A stretch of 64,000 bases of DNA from Saccharibacter sp. 17.LH.SD (GTDB lineage Bacteria > Pseudomonadota > Alphaproteobacteria > Acetobacterales > Acetobacteraceae): NCBI RefSeq assembly GCF_009834805.1, contig NZ_WVHO01000011.1, positions 186,001 through 250,000 of the forward strand, in the 5' to 3' direction. A program made the position numbers and the translations under genes. Positions 17,311-26,237 of this stretch are shown piece by piece. Position 1 is the stretch's first letter. Every line of letters starts with the position of its first letter. The notes under the pieces were generated by a model, which did no database searches, was not told the DNA's origin, and saw only the letters and a program-made list of their open reading frames with translations.

Positions 17311-17329
17311 TGACCAAACGGTTCGGTCA
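17311..17329. promoter_or_regulatory. Putative TetR-family operator between OMF and regulator genes
   Basis: TGACCAAACGGTTCGGTCA, with arms TGACC and GGTCA and largely symmetric between. It lies 57 bp before the efflux channel start and 46 bp before the regulator start, so one bound protein could block both. A related site is at 20827-20840 before emrA. Confidence 0.6.
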
Positions 17330-17375
17330 GCCTATCCCAGGGGCGATGTATCCAACAGGAAACCAACGGGAAACA

Positions 17376-18026
17376 ATGACGCAACATATGACGGACCACG
17401 CTAACCACTCTGCCGCACCGGTGAATTTGTGCGCAAAGCGTGTACAAATTTTGAAAGCTGCTGGCGAAGTTTTTCTGGGAAGTGGCTACGCGGGAGCGTC
17501 GATGTCCCAAATCGCTCAAAAAGCGGGAGTTTCCAAAGGTGCTCTTTACAACCATTTTGATAGTAAAGACGACCTGTTTACCGCCTTCTTCGAGGAAATG
17601 AGTCGCACCAAGCTGAGTGTGTTGAAAGCGCTCGTGCATGATGAAAAGCTCGATACCCGAACGGCACTCTTGCACATGGCTCGCACGACGATTCAGCTCA
17701 TGCTGGATGCAACGACTATTGGATTGTACCGCGTTATTTTGGTAGATGCGCCCCGTTTCCCCAACCTTGCCGATACATTTTGGCATCACGGTTTTGGGTG
17801 TGCCATTCATAATCTGGCAAGTTGGCTTACTCGGAAAACGGCTGAAGGAAAACTCAACGTTGATGACGCTGAATTTGCCGCTGAACAATTTCTGATACTC
17901 TGCCAAACGCGTATCGTACAAAGACGACGTATGTCGCTCCCCGTCGACTGCGATTCCTCTCATATTGAACATGTCGCACGTCTGACCGCTGAAAGCTTTT
18001 TGCGGATCTACGCTCCTACTCCCTAA
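17376..18026 (+). CDS. TetR/AcrR-family transcriptional regulator of the efflux genes
   Basis: 216 residues from ATG at 17376; the frame is open back to 16950, but that part overlaps the divergent channel gene and has no protein character. Residues about 20-65 form the TetR DNA-binding domain, with the helix-turn-helix ASMSQIAQKAGVSKGALYNH and then FDSKDDLFTAFF. The C-terminal ligand domain resembles the AcrR-type C-terminal group. Genes on both sides encode EmrAB and an outer-membrane channel, and matching palindromes stand before both transcripts, so it is most likely the local repressor released by a pump substrate. It converges on emrB with 26 bp between stops. Confidence 0.9.
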   Translation: MTQHMTDHANHSAAPVNLCAKRVQILKAAGEVFLGSGYAGASMSQIAQKAGVSKGALYNHFDSKDDLFTAFFEEMSRTKLSVLKALVHDEKLDTRTALLHMARTTIQLMLDATTIGLYRVILVDAPRFPNLADTFWHHGFGCAIHNLASWLTRKTAEGKLNVDDAEFAAEQFLILCQTRIVQRRRMSLPVDCDSSHIEHVARLTAESFLRIYAPTP

Positions 18027-18052
18027 AAAAGGGGTAGGACATTGATACATCC

Positions 18053-19657
18053 TCAATGTCCTCCTCCCTTTGCTTGTCCATCTCCCTTAATAGGGGACAT
18101 CATAAAACAAAGTGGAACAACAAAAAGAGCCAGCAAACCTAGCACGGTGAAAAGCTGATTATAGGCAAGCATGGCTACTTGATTAAGGAAGTCCTGGTAC
18201 ATATGTGCGATGGCGTAAGCGTGCGCCTTTAATGGGGCAAGACCATTTGCCTCAGCAGCACTTTGTACTTGCGCTATGTAGGATCTCACCTCTGGCCGTG
18301 AAGAAACCACATGAGAAGACACATCATTCTGCTGCATTTGCCGCATTTCAGTCAGCGCTGCCGTCGATAACGAAATCGCCAATGACCCAAAATAATTCCG
18401 CACCATACTAAACAACGCCGAAGCATCACCGTTTAACTCATTTGGTAATGTCGAATAAGCAAGCGTAGAAATCGGTACGAAAAGAAACGCTAATGGGGCT
18501 GTCTGCCTGACACGAATTAAAGCCAGATGCCAAAAATCAATATCTGAGTAGAGATTAGCCGCCAAAAGAAGCGACAAACTCATAAAAACAAAACCGACGG
18601 CAATGATATAACGCATTTGTACGCGCTTCATGATCATTCCCACAATGGGAATAAGACACATCACAGCAGCCCCGCCCGGCGCCATTAATCGTCCAGATAT
18701 CGTTGCTGTATATCCCTGAACCTGCTGCGCAAATTGTGGAACAATGACGGCGGATGCATAAAGCAACATCCCCACAACCCCCATCATAAACGTCGCAATC
18801 GCGAAGTTACGATCTTTCAAAACACTTAACCGTAGTAATGGATCTTTAGCTTTCAAAAGCCAGATAATAGCCCCTACTGTACCAACCAAACCAAGAATAC
18901 CCATTGTGACGATAAAAGATGACCCAAACCAATCATCATCCTCCCCACGGTCAGCCATAATCTCTAAGCAACCCAACCCGATCGAAATCAAACTAATACC
19001 AATGACGTCAACACGCTCACGGCGAGCCTTTTCCCAAGGTGGATCCTCCAAAAGAATAAACACAGCAATCACTGTGAGAATTCCAAAAGGAACATTCACA
19101 AAGAAAATCCAACGCCAAGTATACGTGTCTGTAAGCCATCCTCCTAGAAGCGGACCAAGCACTGGCCCAACCACCGTCGCGATTGCCGTTAATCCAAAAG
19201 CGGCGCCTCGCTTCTCTGGGGGAAAGATATCAAGAATAATCGCTTGTTGGCTCGGTTGAAGCCCACCACCAAAAAAGCCTTGCATCAAACGAAAAACAAC
19301 CAACATCGGCAACGACGTTGCAAGGCCACAGAGGAAAGATGACAGCGTGAACATCGCGATACACATCAGAAAATAACGTTTCCGACCGAACAAACGCGAT
19401 AACCACCCTGAAATGGTCAACACAATACCGTTAGCAACTAAATACGACGTCAGGGTCCACGTCGCATCATCGTAGGAACTGCCGAGAGACCCCGCGATAT
19501 GAGGCAAAGCCACATTAACAATTGTTGTATCCAGCACCTCCATAAAGGCTGCTAACGTTACAACAACAGCCACTAACCAAGGATTATGCCGTGGCTTCCA
19601 GGAACTACGATCTGCGTTAGTTCCTACAGAAGCCGTTGCCGCCTCACTCACCGACAT
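18053..19657 (-). CDS. emrB: EmrB/QacA-type MFS multidrug transporter (DHA2, 14 TM)
   Basis: 534 residues, typical for the DHA2 family. TM1 carries MEVLDTTIVNVALPHIAGSLG, and the signature SWLSRLFGRKRYF (loop 2-3) and FGLTAIATVVGPVLGPLLGG (motif C, TM5) are clear. It exports drugs by proton antiport across the inner membrane. The start ATG at 19657 overlaps the end of emrA by 14 bases, showing translational coupling. Together with EmrA and the NodT-type channel at 15706-17253 it can form a tripartite pump. Confidence 0.95.
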   Translation of the reverse strand: MSVSEAATASVGTNADRSSWKPRHNPWLVAVVVTLAAFMEVLDTTIVNVALPHIAGSLGSSYDDATWTLTSYLVANGIVLTISGWLSRLFGRKRYFLMCIAMFTLSSFLCGLATSLPMLVVFRLMQGFFGGGLQPSQQAIILDIFPPEKRGAAFGLTAIATVVGPVLGPLLGGWLTDTYTWRWIFFVNVPFGILTVIAVFILLEDPPWEKARRERVDVIGISLISIGLGCLEIMADRGEDDDWFGSSFIVTMGILGLVGTVGAIIWLLKAKDPLLRLSVLKDRNFAIATFMMGVVGMLLYASAVIVPQFAQQVQGYTATISGRLMAPGGAAVMCLIPIVGMIMKRVQMRYIIAVGFVFMSLSLLLAANLYSDIDFWHLALIRVRQTAPLAFLFVPISTLAYSTLPNELNGDASALFSMVRNYFGSLAISLSTAALTEMRQMQQNDVSSHVVSSRPEVRSYIAQVQSAAEANGLAPLKAHAYAIAHMYQDFLNQVAMLAYNQLFTVLGLLALFVVPLCFMMSPIKGDGQAKGGGH

Positions 19658-20738
19658 ACACCGTCGGTTCTACGGACATCCCCACTGACAGCGGCAATTT
19701 TGGATCAAGCCCACGGTCGATCAATATTTTGACAGGAATACGCTGAACCGTCTTCACAAAGTTTCCCGTCGCATTCTCTGGAGGGAACGCACTGAAAGAC
19801 TCGCCAGACCCTTTTTGGATGGAATCTACATGCCCTTCAAGATGAAGCTGCGGATAAGCATCCACCTCAATATCTACTTTTTGGCCGGGACGTATATCTG
19901 TCAATTGTGTTTCTTTATAATTGGCAACAATCCACATTTCTGTTGGAACAATAGAGAACATCTCCTGACCAACCTGCACAAAATTCCCTTGCTCAACGTT
20001 ACGCTGTGAAATCCAACCATCACGTGGCGCCCGAACATCCAACCAATCAACATTCTGGCGTGCCCGCTCTAGCTCTGCATGCGCCGAAACCAACGAAGCT
20101 TGCGCTTGGGAAACACGTGCATTCGCATTTGCAATATTCGCCTGCACCGGCAAGGCTTGTGTTAATTGCCCTTGCGCCTGCACAACACTCGCCAACGCTT
20201 CATCTAATGCCGCACGTGCCGTATCGATATCTTGTTGTGTCGTTGCAGCCCGATTGACACGATGTTGACGCTCATAGTTTGTTTGCGCACGGAATAAGCG
20301 AGCCTTTGCAATACCCAGCCCACCTTGTGCTTCAGCTAACCGACCAGGGAAGTTTTTCTGCGCAACCATTTCTGCAAGCGAGAAAGCTTTCATATCAGCC
20401 TCAGCTTGTTGAACAGCCCCTTCTGCACGATGAAGCTCTGCAAGGTAATCACGTCCATCAATTTGAACCAAAAGATCTCCTTGATGAACAAATTGGTTAT
20501 CGTTCACCAACAGACGCGACACATAGCCACTAACATGCGCTGCAATAGAGATCTTCCGCCCGGTCACATAGGCATCATCTGTATCTATTTTATTTCGATT
20601 AAAAAATATATAGAGCCCAACACCCAAGAGGACCATAATAACCAGCAAAATTAGGATAACCCTCTTAAGAGAACTTCCCTTAGGAAGTTCCGCCTCTTCC
20701 TGTTTTTGCGTTTCGTTATGCGCTTCACTTTGCGCCAT
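19644..20738 (-). CDS. emrA: EmrA/HlyD-family membrane fusion protein
   Basis: 364 residues from ATG at 20738, with AGAGG 7 bases upstream; the open frame reaches 20789 but the outer part is low-complexity. One N-terminal membrane anchor (about 30-50, ILILLVIMVLLGVGLYIFF) follows a charged cytoplasmic tail. Then come the lipoyl halves (DTDDAYVTGRKISIAAHVSG, VRAPRDGWISQRNVEQGNFV), a coiled-coil hairpin rich in Ala, Gln and Glu, and a beta-barrel domain. It bridges EmrB to the outer-membrane channel. It is the first gene of emrAB; a TetR-type operator lies 89 bp upstream. Confidence 0.94.
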   Translation of the reverse strand: MAQSEAHNETQKQEEAELPKGSSLKRVILILLVIMVLLGVGLYIFFNRNKIDTDDAYVTGRKISIAAHVSGYVSRLLVNDNQFVHQGDLLVQIDGRDYLAELHRAEGAVQQAEADMKAFSLAEMVAQKNFPGRLAEAQGGLGIAKARLFRAQTNYERQHRVNRAATTQQDIDTARAALDEALASVVQAQGQLTQALPVQANIANANARVSQAQASLVSAHAELERARQNVDWLDVRAPRDGWISQRNVEQGNFVQVGQEMFSIVPTEMWIVANYKETQLTDIRPGQKVDIEVDAYPQLHLEGHVDSIQKGSGESFSAFPPENATGNFVKTVQRIPVKILIDRGLDPKLPLSVGMSVEPTVYVGE

Positions 20739-20826
20739 ACCTTGACCTCTATTTTGCTGGTTATGCCTACCAGGGGGGGGACCCGTCACCCATGTTACCC
20801 TTCACATATTCAGAGCAACATAAAAA

Positions 20827-20840
20827 TGACCAGTCGGTCA
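20827..20840. promoter_or_regulatory. Putative TetR-family operator ahead of emrA
   Basis: TGACCAGTCGGTCA, arms TGACC and GGTCA with a 4-bp centre. It stands in the emrA-folD gap, upstream of emrA, and shares both half-sites with the element at 17311-17329, although the spacing differs. Confidence 0.6.
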
Positions 20841-20913
20841 TTCCCCCATGACATAACCGACCTCTGCTGACAAGCGTCAATTGTTCTTCACATCAAGAAG
20901 ACACTTAAAACCA

Positions 20914-21834
20914 CTATTCTTCAGCCAAAAAAGACTGGCTCGCTGCCTGGAATGTATTATGAAGCAAGCACGCAATTGTCATAGGACCAACCCCTCCCGG
21001 TACAGGCGTAATATGCCCAGCAACGTGACAGGCCTCTTTAAACACAACATCACCGACCAACCGACTTTTCCCGCCAGAGGTTGGAACACGTGTGATACCC
21101 ACATCGATGACGGTTGCCCCCGGCTTGATCCAATCACCTCGGACCAAACCCGCTTTCCCCGTTGCCACTATGAGGATATCGGCTTGGCGTGTAAGTTCTT
21201 GAATATTACGCGTATGAATGTGAGCAATAGAAACGGTGCAATTCTCGCGTAGCAGAAGCTGTGCCATTGGCTTACCAACCAAATTAGACGCACCGACGAC
21301 AACGGCATGCATGCCCGTCATATCTGTGTGAACAGACTGCAAAAGTTTCAAACACCCTAACGGCGTGCACGGAACCATACCGCCCGTCATGCCAAGAGCT
21401 AACCGCCCTGTATTTACTTCTCCTAATCCATCAACATCCTTAGCCGGATCAATAGCGTTCGTCACAACACTTGGATCCAGTTGTTTAGGCAGCGGTAACT
21501 GAACCAAAATACCATGAATCTGCGGATTGGCATTTAAATCAGCGATCAGCTTCAGGAGCTCAGCTTCCGATGTACTTTCCGGCATCATGTGCATGAAAGA
21601 GCGCATTCCCGCACGATGCGTCTGCAGAGCTTTATTTTTAACATAAACTTCAGAAGCGGGATCATTCCCTACCAAGACAACAGCGAGCCCCGGTAGGCCG
21701 TGCCCTTGCTGTACCAAATGATCAACTTTCTGCCGAATATCCTCTGTTAAAGAACGTGCGATCGCTTTACCATCAATGCGGACCGCCTCACCTTGTGAAG
21801 CAGACAGGCCATTAGACGTAGCAGATAGTGTCAT
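20914..21834 (-). CDS. folD: Bifunctional methylene-THF dehydrogenase / methenyl-THF cyclohydrolase FolD
   Basis: 306 residues from ATG at 21834 (GGGAG 10 bases before); the longer frame to 21879 starts with TTG and is less likely. Family marks are [10 protein letters not shown] with the catalytic Lys, [21 protein letters not shown], and [16 protein letters not shown] for the nucleotide-binding loop, with [15 protein letters not shown] near the end. It interconverts one-carbon tetrahydrofolate derivatives in the cytoplasm, supplying purine and formyl-Met synthesis. It is a single gene, transcribed in the same direction as emrAB but separated from emrA by the operator region. Confidence 0.96.
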   Translation of the reverse strand: MTLSATSNGLSASQGEAVRIDGKAIARSLTEDIRQKVDHLVQQGHGLPGLAVVLVGNDPASEVYVKNKALQTHRAGMRSFMHMMPESTSEAELLKLIADLNANPQIHGILVQLPLPKQLDPSVVTNAIDPAKDVDGLGEVNTGRLALGMTGGMVPCTPLGCLKLLQSVHTDMTGMHAVVVGASNLVGKPMAQLLLRENCTVSIAHIHTRNIQELTRQADILIVATGKAGLVRGDWIKPGATVIDVGITRVPTSGGKSRLVGDVVFKEACHVAGHITPVPGGVGPMTIACLLHNTFQAASQSFLAEE

Positions 21835-21955
21835 CGTTAAGAGACTCCCAAAATACGATGGTCCGTGTGGGTGGGACAAAGAGAATCATGACAAGTCTTC
21901 TTTTTTCCGCTAGAGGGCACTAGATCAGTGCGGTCTCTTCCCGCTACGGAGCAGG

Positions 21956-23038
21956 ATGATAAGGAATTTTCCAGTGTCAGAGGACATACGCAAGAACTTT
22001 GCTAGTGACAACGTCACACCGGCCTGCCCGGAAGTGATAGAAGCCATTTGCCAGGTTAATCATGATAATGTCCCCTCATATGGAGAGGACCCAATTTCAG
22101 CAACACTCAACAAACATTTCAGTGATGTTTTTGAGACTGAAACCGTAGTGTTCCCCATTGTTACTGGAACAGCAGCCAATTCGCTCGCTCTTTCAGCTAT
22201 GGTGGCTCCTTACGGGAGCGTCCTCTGTGATCAAAGCGCACATATTAATACAGATGAGGGCGGAGCCCCTGAATTTTTCACCCATGGTGCAAAACTCGTT
22301 GGCATTCCATCCTCTCAAGGACGTATGGACCCTGAGACACTTCCAACATCCCTCAAACACAATCTTGCAAAAGGCGTGTTAACGCCTCCTTTCCAGTGCC
22401 TTTCTCTCACGCAAGCTACAGAATGGGGGACGACCTATTCATGTGCAACACTCTCCCAGCTTACAGAAATTGCTCATGAGCATTCACTAACAGTTCACCT
22501 TGACGGCGCACGTCTTGGAAATGCTATCGCGCATTTAGGATGTTCTCCTGCAGAGACAACATGGAAAGCTGGTATTGACGTCCTTTCCTTCGGCGGGACC
22601 AAAGCCGGAGCAATGGCCGCTGAAGCCATTGTCTTTTTTGTTAATGATCGTACACGCCCCATGATACAGTCCATGCCACATCTCCAAAAACGCAGTGGAC
22701 ATACATGGTCAAAACAACGGTTCCTTAGCACCCAGCTTCTTGCCTTGTTAGACAATAACCTCTGGCTAACAAACGCTCTACATGCCAACGCGATGAGCCA
22801 AAGGCTTCTCCATGCGTTACAGCGTCATCCCGCCGCACAAGTCCCTTTTGATGTCGAAAGTAATGAGGTCTTCGCCGTTCTCCCGTACCCACTCATTGAA
22901 ACCTTACGCGAAGAAGGCTATTGCTTTTATTGCTATCCTACTCCTGACGGGGTTCCAGGCGGCCTTGCGCGTTTTGTGATGAGTTTTTACACGCGTCCCC
23001 AGGATGTTGACGCCCTTATAGAGAGCTTGAATGCTTAA
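21956..23038 (+). CDS. ltaE: Low-specificity L-threonine aldolase
   Basis: 360 residues as called from ATG 21956; GTG at 21974, with AAGGA 8 bases ahead, is an equally good start and fits homologues that begin near NFASDN. It is a fold-type I PLP enzyme: FASDNVTPACPEVIEA at the N-terminus, TGTAANSLAL for phosphate binding, LDGARLGNA, and LSFGGTKAGAM with the Schiff-base Lys at 216. It cleaves threonine or allo-threonine to glycine and acetaldehyde. The next gene overlaps it by 8 bases, linking it to the efflux operon. Confidence 0.92.
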   Translation: MIRNFPVSEDIRKNFASDNVTPACPEVIEAICQVNHDNVPSYGEDPISATLNKHFSDVFETETVVFPIVTGTAANSLALSAMVAPYGSVLCDQSAHINTDEGGAPEFFTHGAKLVGIPSSQGRMDPETLPTSLKHNLAKGVLTPPFQCLSLTQATEWGTTYSCATLSQLTEIAHEHSLTVHLDGARLGNAIAHLGCSPAETTWKAGIDVLSFGGTKAGAMAAEAIVFFVNDRTRPMIQSMPHLQKRSGHTWSKQRFLSTQLLALLDNNLWLTNALHANAMSQRLLHALQRHPAAQVPFDVESNEVFAVLPYPLIETLREEGYCFYCYPTPDGVPGGLARFVMSFYTRPQDVDALIESLNA

Positions 23039-23342
23039 TTCTCGTCTACCCTTCCTTTCCCTTTTCCGAAACACTCGCCTACCTTCTTGTGCTCCACTTC
23101 TTACGCTTCCTTTCCTCTTGGGGGGGTGTTTCTTCCGTGGAGCATCGAACTTTCCGATGGCAGGAGCCTACTTCCCGGGGTGGCTTATCTGTTTTTGCGT
23201 CGCCTTGATTAGTGCAGCTCTTTTCCGGGCCCTTTTCCTCTTTTTTCATATTGATGCCAAGTTGGACCTCCGCCTTTTTACCTACCTCTCACTCGGGGCG
23301 ATCGTTGGGCTTGTGACATGGAAATGGTGGTTCGGACCTTAG
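23031..23342 (+). CDS. YtcA-type small membrane lipoprotein
   Basis: 103 residues. Lipobox LLGGC with Cys at 33, then FPMAGAYFPGWLICFCVALISAALFRALF, two membrane segments and a C-terminal WWFGP. This is the layout of YtcA-family proteins, which are regularly encoded just before an AaeA/YibH-like fusion protein and a FUSC-type pump. The function of YtcA is not established. It overlaps the end of the threonine aldolase gene by 8 bases and stops 3 bases before the fusion-protein gene, so all are probably co-transcribed. Confidence 0.8.
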   Translation: MLNSRLPFLSLFRNTRLPSCAPLLTLPFLLGGCFFRGASNFPMAGAYFPGWLICFCVALISAALFRALFLFFHIDAKLDLRLFTYLSLGAIVGLVTWKWWFGP

Positions 23343-23345
23343 ATT

Positions 23346-24395
23346 ATGGAACGTATAAAACTCTCTCAAAAGAGGCCACTCGGTCTCATTATTGCCTTTC
23401 TCTGCATTACAGCGGCCATTGGTACAGCTTTCTATATTGAATATGATTCCTACCGTCACCCTGAAACAGAAAGTGGTGTGATTGATGCCGATGTAGTACA
23501 TATCGGGGCTCTTGTTGGCGGCCGCTTATTGCATCTCCCTATCCATGTGAACCAGGCGGTGCGTAAGGGAGAGCTACTCTATCAAATTGATCCTGAGCCT
23601 TATGAAATCGCTGTTCGTAACGCAGAAGCCAATCTTTTCCTGGCACAAGCCAATTTAGAAGAACAACAACGCCAACTTTCCGTCCGCGTACAACAGGCTG
23701 CCTCTAGCGCAAAGCAACTGCATCAAGCAGAAGATGACCGTGACTTAGCAGAGCGCACCGTTAAACGCCTGAAACCCCTCGCCTTGCAACATTTTATCCC
23801 CTGGCAGGAATATGATGAAGCTGTCACCAAGCTAAATTCAGCACAAGATCGTTTAGCAGAAACGCACCACTCCCAAGAAGCGGCGAATGTTGCCATCGGT
23901 GACCTCAAACGTTCTGAAGCAGCACGCTTAGAAAGTGAAGCCGCGCTAGAGAAAGCACGTTATGATCTCCGCCAAACAAAGGTTTTCTCCCCTGTCGATG
24001 GTTACGTTACAAGTTTAGAAACTCGTGAAGGGGAGGTTCTAGCCGCCCATCAAATACTCTTCACGCTTGTAGCGAATGACCAATGGTTTGCTATCGCCAA
24101 TATCCGTGAAATTAACCTAAAACCTATCCATCCGGGAAGCTGTGCAACAATTTATTCTATGATTGATCGCCATAAACCAATTCATGGATATGTTGAAAGC
24201 ATCGGTTGGGGCGTCATCAATGATTATATAAAAGTCTCACCTAACAACGTTCCTAATATTCAAAGGCAGATGGATTGGGTGCATGTTGCGCAACGTTTCC
24301 CAGTGCGCATTCGTGTCGACAACCGCCAACCAGAACTCCTCCGTATGGGGGCTACAGCAGATATTGAGCTTCTTCATGGCGCAGCCTGCCGCTAA
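23346..24395 (+). CDS. HlyD/AaeA-type membrane fusion protein
   Basis: 349 residues with one N-terminal membrane anchor (about 12-30, PLGLIIAFLCITAAIGTAF). The periplasmic part has GVIDADVVHIGALVGGRLLHL and KVFSPVDGYVTSLETREGEVL as the two lipoyl halves, with an Ala/Glu/Gln coiled coil between about 90 and 200. It links the inner-membrane FUSC protein to an outer-membrane channel, both encoded next. AaeAB of E. coli export aromatic carboxylic acids; whether this one does is unknown. The gene overlaps the FUSC gene by 20 bases. Confidence 0.92.
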   Translation: MERIKLSQKRPLGLIIAFLCITAAIGTAFYIEYDSYRHPETESGVIDADVVHIGALVGGRLLHLPIHVNQAVRKGELLYQIDPEPYEIAVRNAEANLFLAQANLEEQQRQLSVRVQQAASSAKQLHQAEDDRDLAERTVKRLKPLALQHFIPWQEYDEAVTKLNSAQDRLAETHHSQEAANVAIGDLKRSEAARLESEAALEKARYDLRQTKVFSPVDGYVTSLETREGEVLAAHQILFTLVANDQWFAIANIREINLKPIHPGSCATIYSMIDRHKPIHGYVESIGWGVINDYIKVSPNNVPNIQRQMDWVHVAQRFPVRIRVDNRQPELLRMGATADIELLHGAACR

Positions 24396-26148
24396 CATCA
24401 TCACCAACCCTTACTGGCGTCATATCTTTCGTCTCCTTGTCCGCCCTTCCGCAGGGCGGCTTGGTCATACGCTACGCGTTACCATCGCAGGCATGATTGG
24501 CGTTTTGATTGGGGAGATTTGGCAACTTCCTGCGATGGATATTATCCCCATCATTATTCTTGCCATATGGCAAGAAGACCGGATGTTAAACCTTACCATT
24601 GGGAAAACAGCGTTAATCTTTTTTGCCTTCGTGATGTCGGCCGTATATTTTGCAACGGTATTCAGCATCAATAACTTCTTTTTGACATTATTTGTAAACC
24701 TAATCTTCAGTTTCGTATTTTTCTTTCTTGGATCCGCCAGTAAATTAAAAGGAATCGCCTTAGTTGGTGGGCTTTTCTTATCCTATATTTTACTTCAAAT
24801 TGATGTCATTTCGCACAGCGATACAGTCACGCGTATCATTCTATATGTGACATTAGCACTCGCTATTTCTTGTGGCAGTTTTATTGTCCTTGGTTTCCCC
24901 TTATCTCCCTCTCCTCAAAGAGTGCTCATGGGGCGTATTGCTTATCGTTTGCGTACCGCGGCAGACCATTTAATTGATCCAACTTCTCTAAAATTTACCG
25001 AAGAAACCAAAGATCTCCTGCGCCAAGGCACTCAGGGGATGCTCGTCAATCTGGCTCTCGCCAGTAAAGAAAAACTTCTTTCTGCTCAGGATCTCTTAAG
25101 CCTCCGCCAAGCCGCTTTACACAGCTACGCTATTTTAACACTCGTTAATAAATCAACGCGTTCATCACCACTCCCTTCCCGAGAAGAACGACGCGAGCTT
25201 GCCAGCCTTCTCTTAGAAATGGCGCAAGCCTTTGATGAAAATAGTTATCTTCGTAATGTCAAAAGTCCAACATTTTCCCATCCTATTCTCCAATCTATTT
25301 CGCCTTTATTAGAACAGTTCAGTGTTCCCTCAGAAGATCCTTTGCCCCCAGCCCCCCCGGCACCAGGTTTCTTTGTTCCTGATGCTTTTTCGAACCCTAA
25401 TTACGTCCTTTATGCAACAAAAGGGACAGCAGCTGTTTTTATCAATATTGTTATCTTTAAATGCTTGAACTGGCCCGGCATTCATACATGCGTTATTACG
25501 TGTTTTGTTGTCGCACTTCCGACAATGGGCGAGGTTATTTCAAAACAAACTCTACGTATTATCGGATCATTCATTGGCTGTGGTTTCGCCATGCTTGGTA
25601 TTATATTCCTTATCCCTCATTTTATCAGTATTGCTCAGCTTCTTCTCTTTCTCGGAGTTGTTCTTTTAGTGAGCGGATGGCTTAACTCTGGAGAGAGTCG
25701 AATTGCTTATATAGGCTTACAAATTGCTATTGCGTTCTTCTTGTCCGATCTCACAAATTCCACGCCGGCTACAGATCTTACTGTCCCTCGAGACCGTGTT
25801 ATCGGTATCATGATTGGGTTATTTATCAATTACATTATGCATACGTATCTTTGGCCAAAAAGCTGTGGAACTCAGATTGGCCCCCAACTCCAAGCAATTA
25901 AAGATTTACTCAAAGCTGAATCCAACGCGTCCACATCTGTCGAACGAATCGTTTTTGCCTCCAAGGTGCAAGAGCGTATCGCTGCCACAGAAATTATGCT
26001 AGAAAACTCCGTTCTTGAGCCCATCCCATTCCGTCTTACACGCGCAACGCGAGCCCACTATCGTTATGTACTCATGAAAGCTTCATTATCCATGGAAGAT
26101 TTCTTACTCCCGGCCTCTTCTTCCGTCCGAGAAATTTCCCCTCCCTAA
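24376..26148 (+). CDS. FUSC-family inner-membrane efflux protein (AaeB/YccS-like)
   Basis: 590 residues from ATG 24376, inside the end of the fusion-protein gene; the longer frame from 24283 only reads over that gene. Two blocks of about five to six membrane segments (about 30-180 and 345-500) flank a soluble middle region, the usual FUSC architecture. LRIIGSFIGCGFAMLGIIF and RDRVIGIMIGLFINYIMHTY are typical strings in the second block. With the fusion protein and channel it would form a tripartite exporter; family substrates include p-hydroxybenzoate and fusaric acid. The actual substrate is not determined. Confidence 0.9.
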   Translation: MAQPAANIITNPYWRHIFRLLVRPSAGRLGHTLRVTIAGMIGVLIGEIWQLPAMDIIPIIILAIWQEDRMLNLTIGKTALIFFAFVMSAVYFATVFSINNFFLTLFVNLIFSFVFFFLGSASKLKGIALVGGLFLSYILLQIDVISHSDTVTRIILYVTLALAISCGSFIVLGFPLSPSPQRVLMGRIAYRLRTAADHLIDPTSLKFTEETKDLLRQGTQGMLVNLALASKEKLLSAQDLLSLRQAALHSYAILTLVNKSTRSSPLPSREERRELASLLLEMAQAFDENSYLRNVKSPTFSHPILQSISPLLEQFSVPSEDPLPPAPPAPGFFVPDAFSNPNYVLYATKGTAAVFINIVIFKCLNWPGIHTCVITCFVVALPTMGEVISKQTLRIIGSFIGCGFAMLGIIFLIPHFISIAQLLLFLGVVLLVSGWLNSGESRIAYIGLQIAIAFFLSDLTNSTPATDLTVPRDRVIGIMIGLFINYIMHTYLWPKSCGTQIGPQLQAIKDLLKAESNASTSVERIVFASKVQERIAATEIMLENSVLEPIPFRLTRATRAHYRYVLMKASLSMEDFLLPASSSVREISPP

Positions 26149-26237
26149 CACAAGCTTCCGGAAAAGAGTCTTATCGTGGCTCCTTTTTTAGCCTTCCACC
26201 CTCTTCAATAAGATCGCACATTGTTGGCCGCCACTCC

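Noticed and set aside
16950-17375. 142-codon N-terminal extension of the TetR gene
   Set aside because: It lies opposite the efflux channel gene, has no protein-like pattern, and the HTH domain begins just after ATG 17376.
17250-18056. 268-residue minus frame opposite the TetR gene
   Set aside because: It mirrors the regulator gene; composition is rich in Arg, Cys and His as expected for an antisense frame, and the TetR domain on the plus strand is unambiguous.
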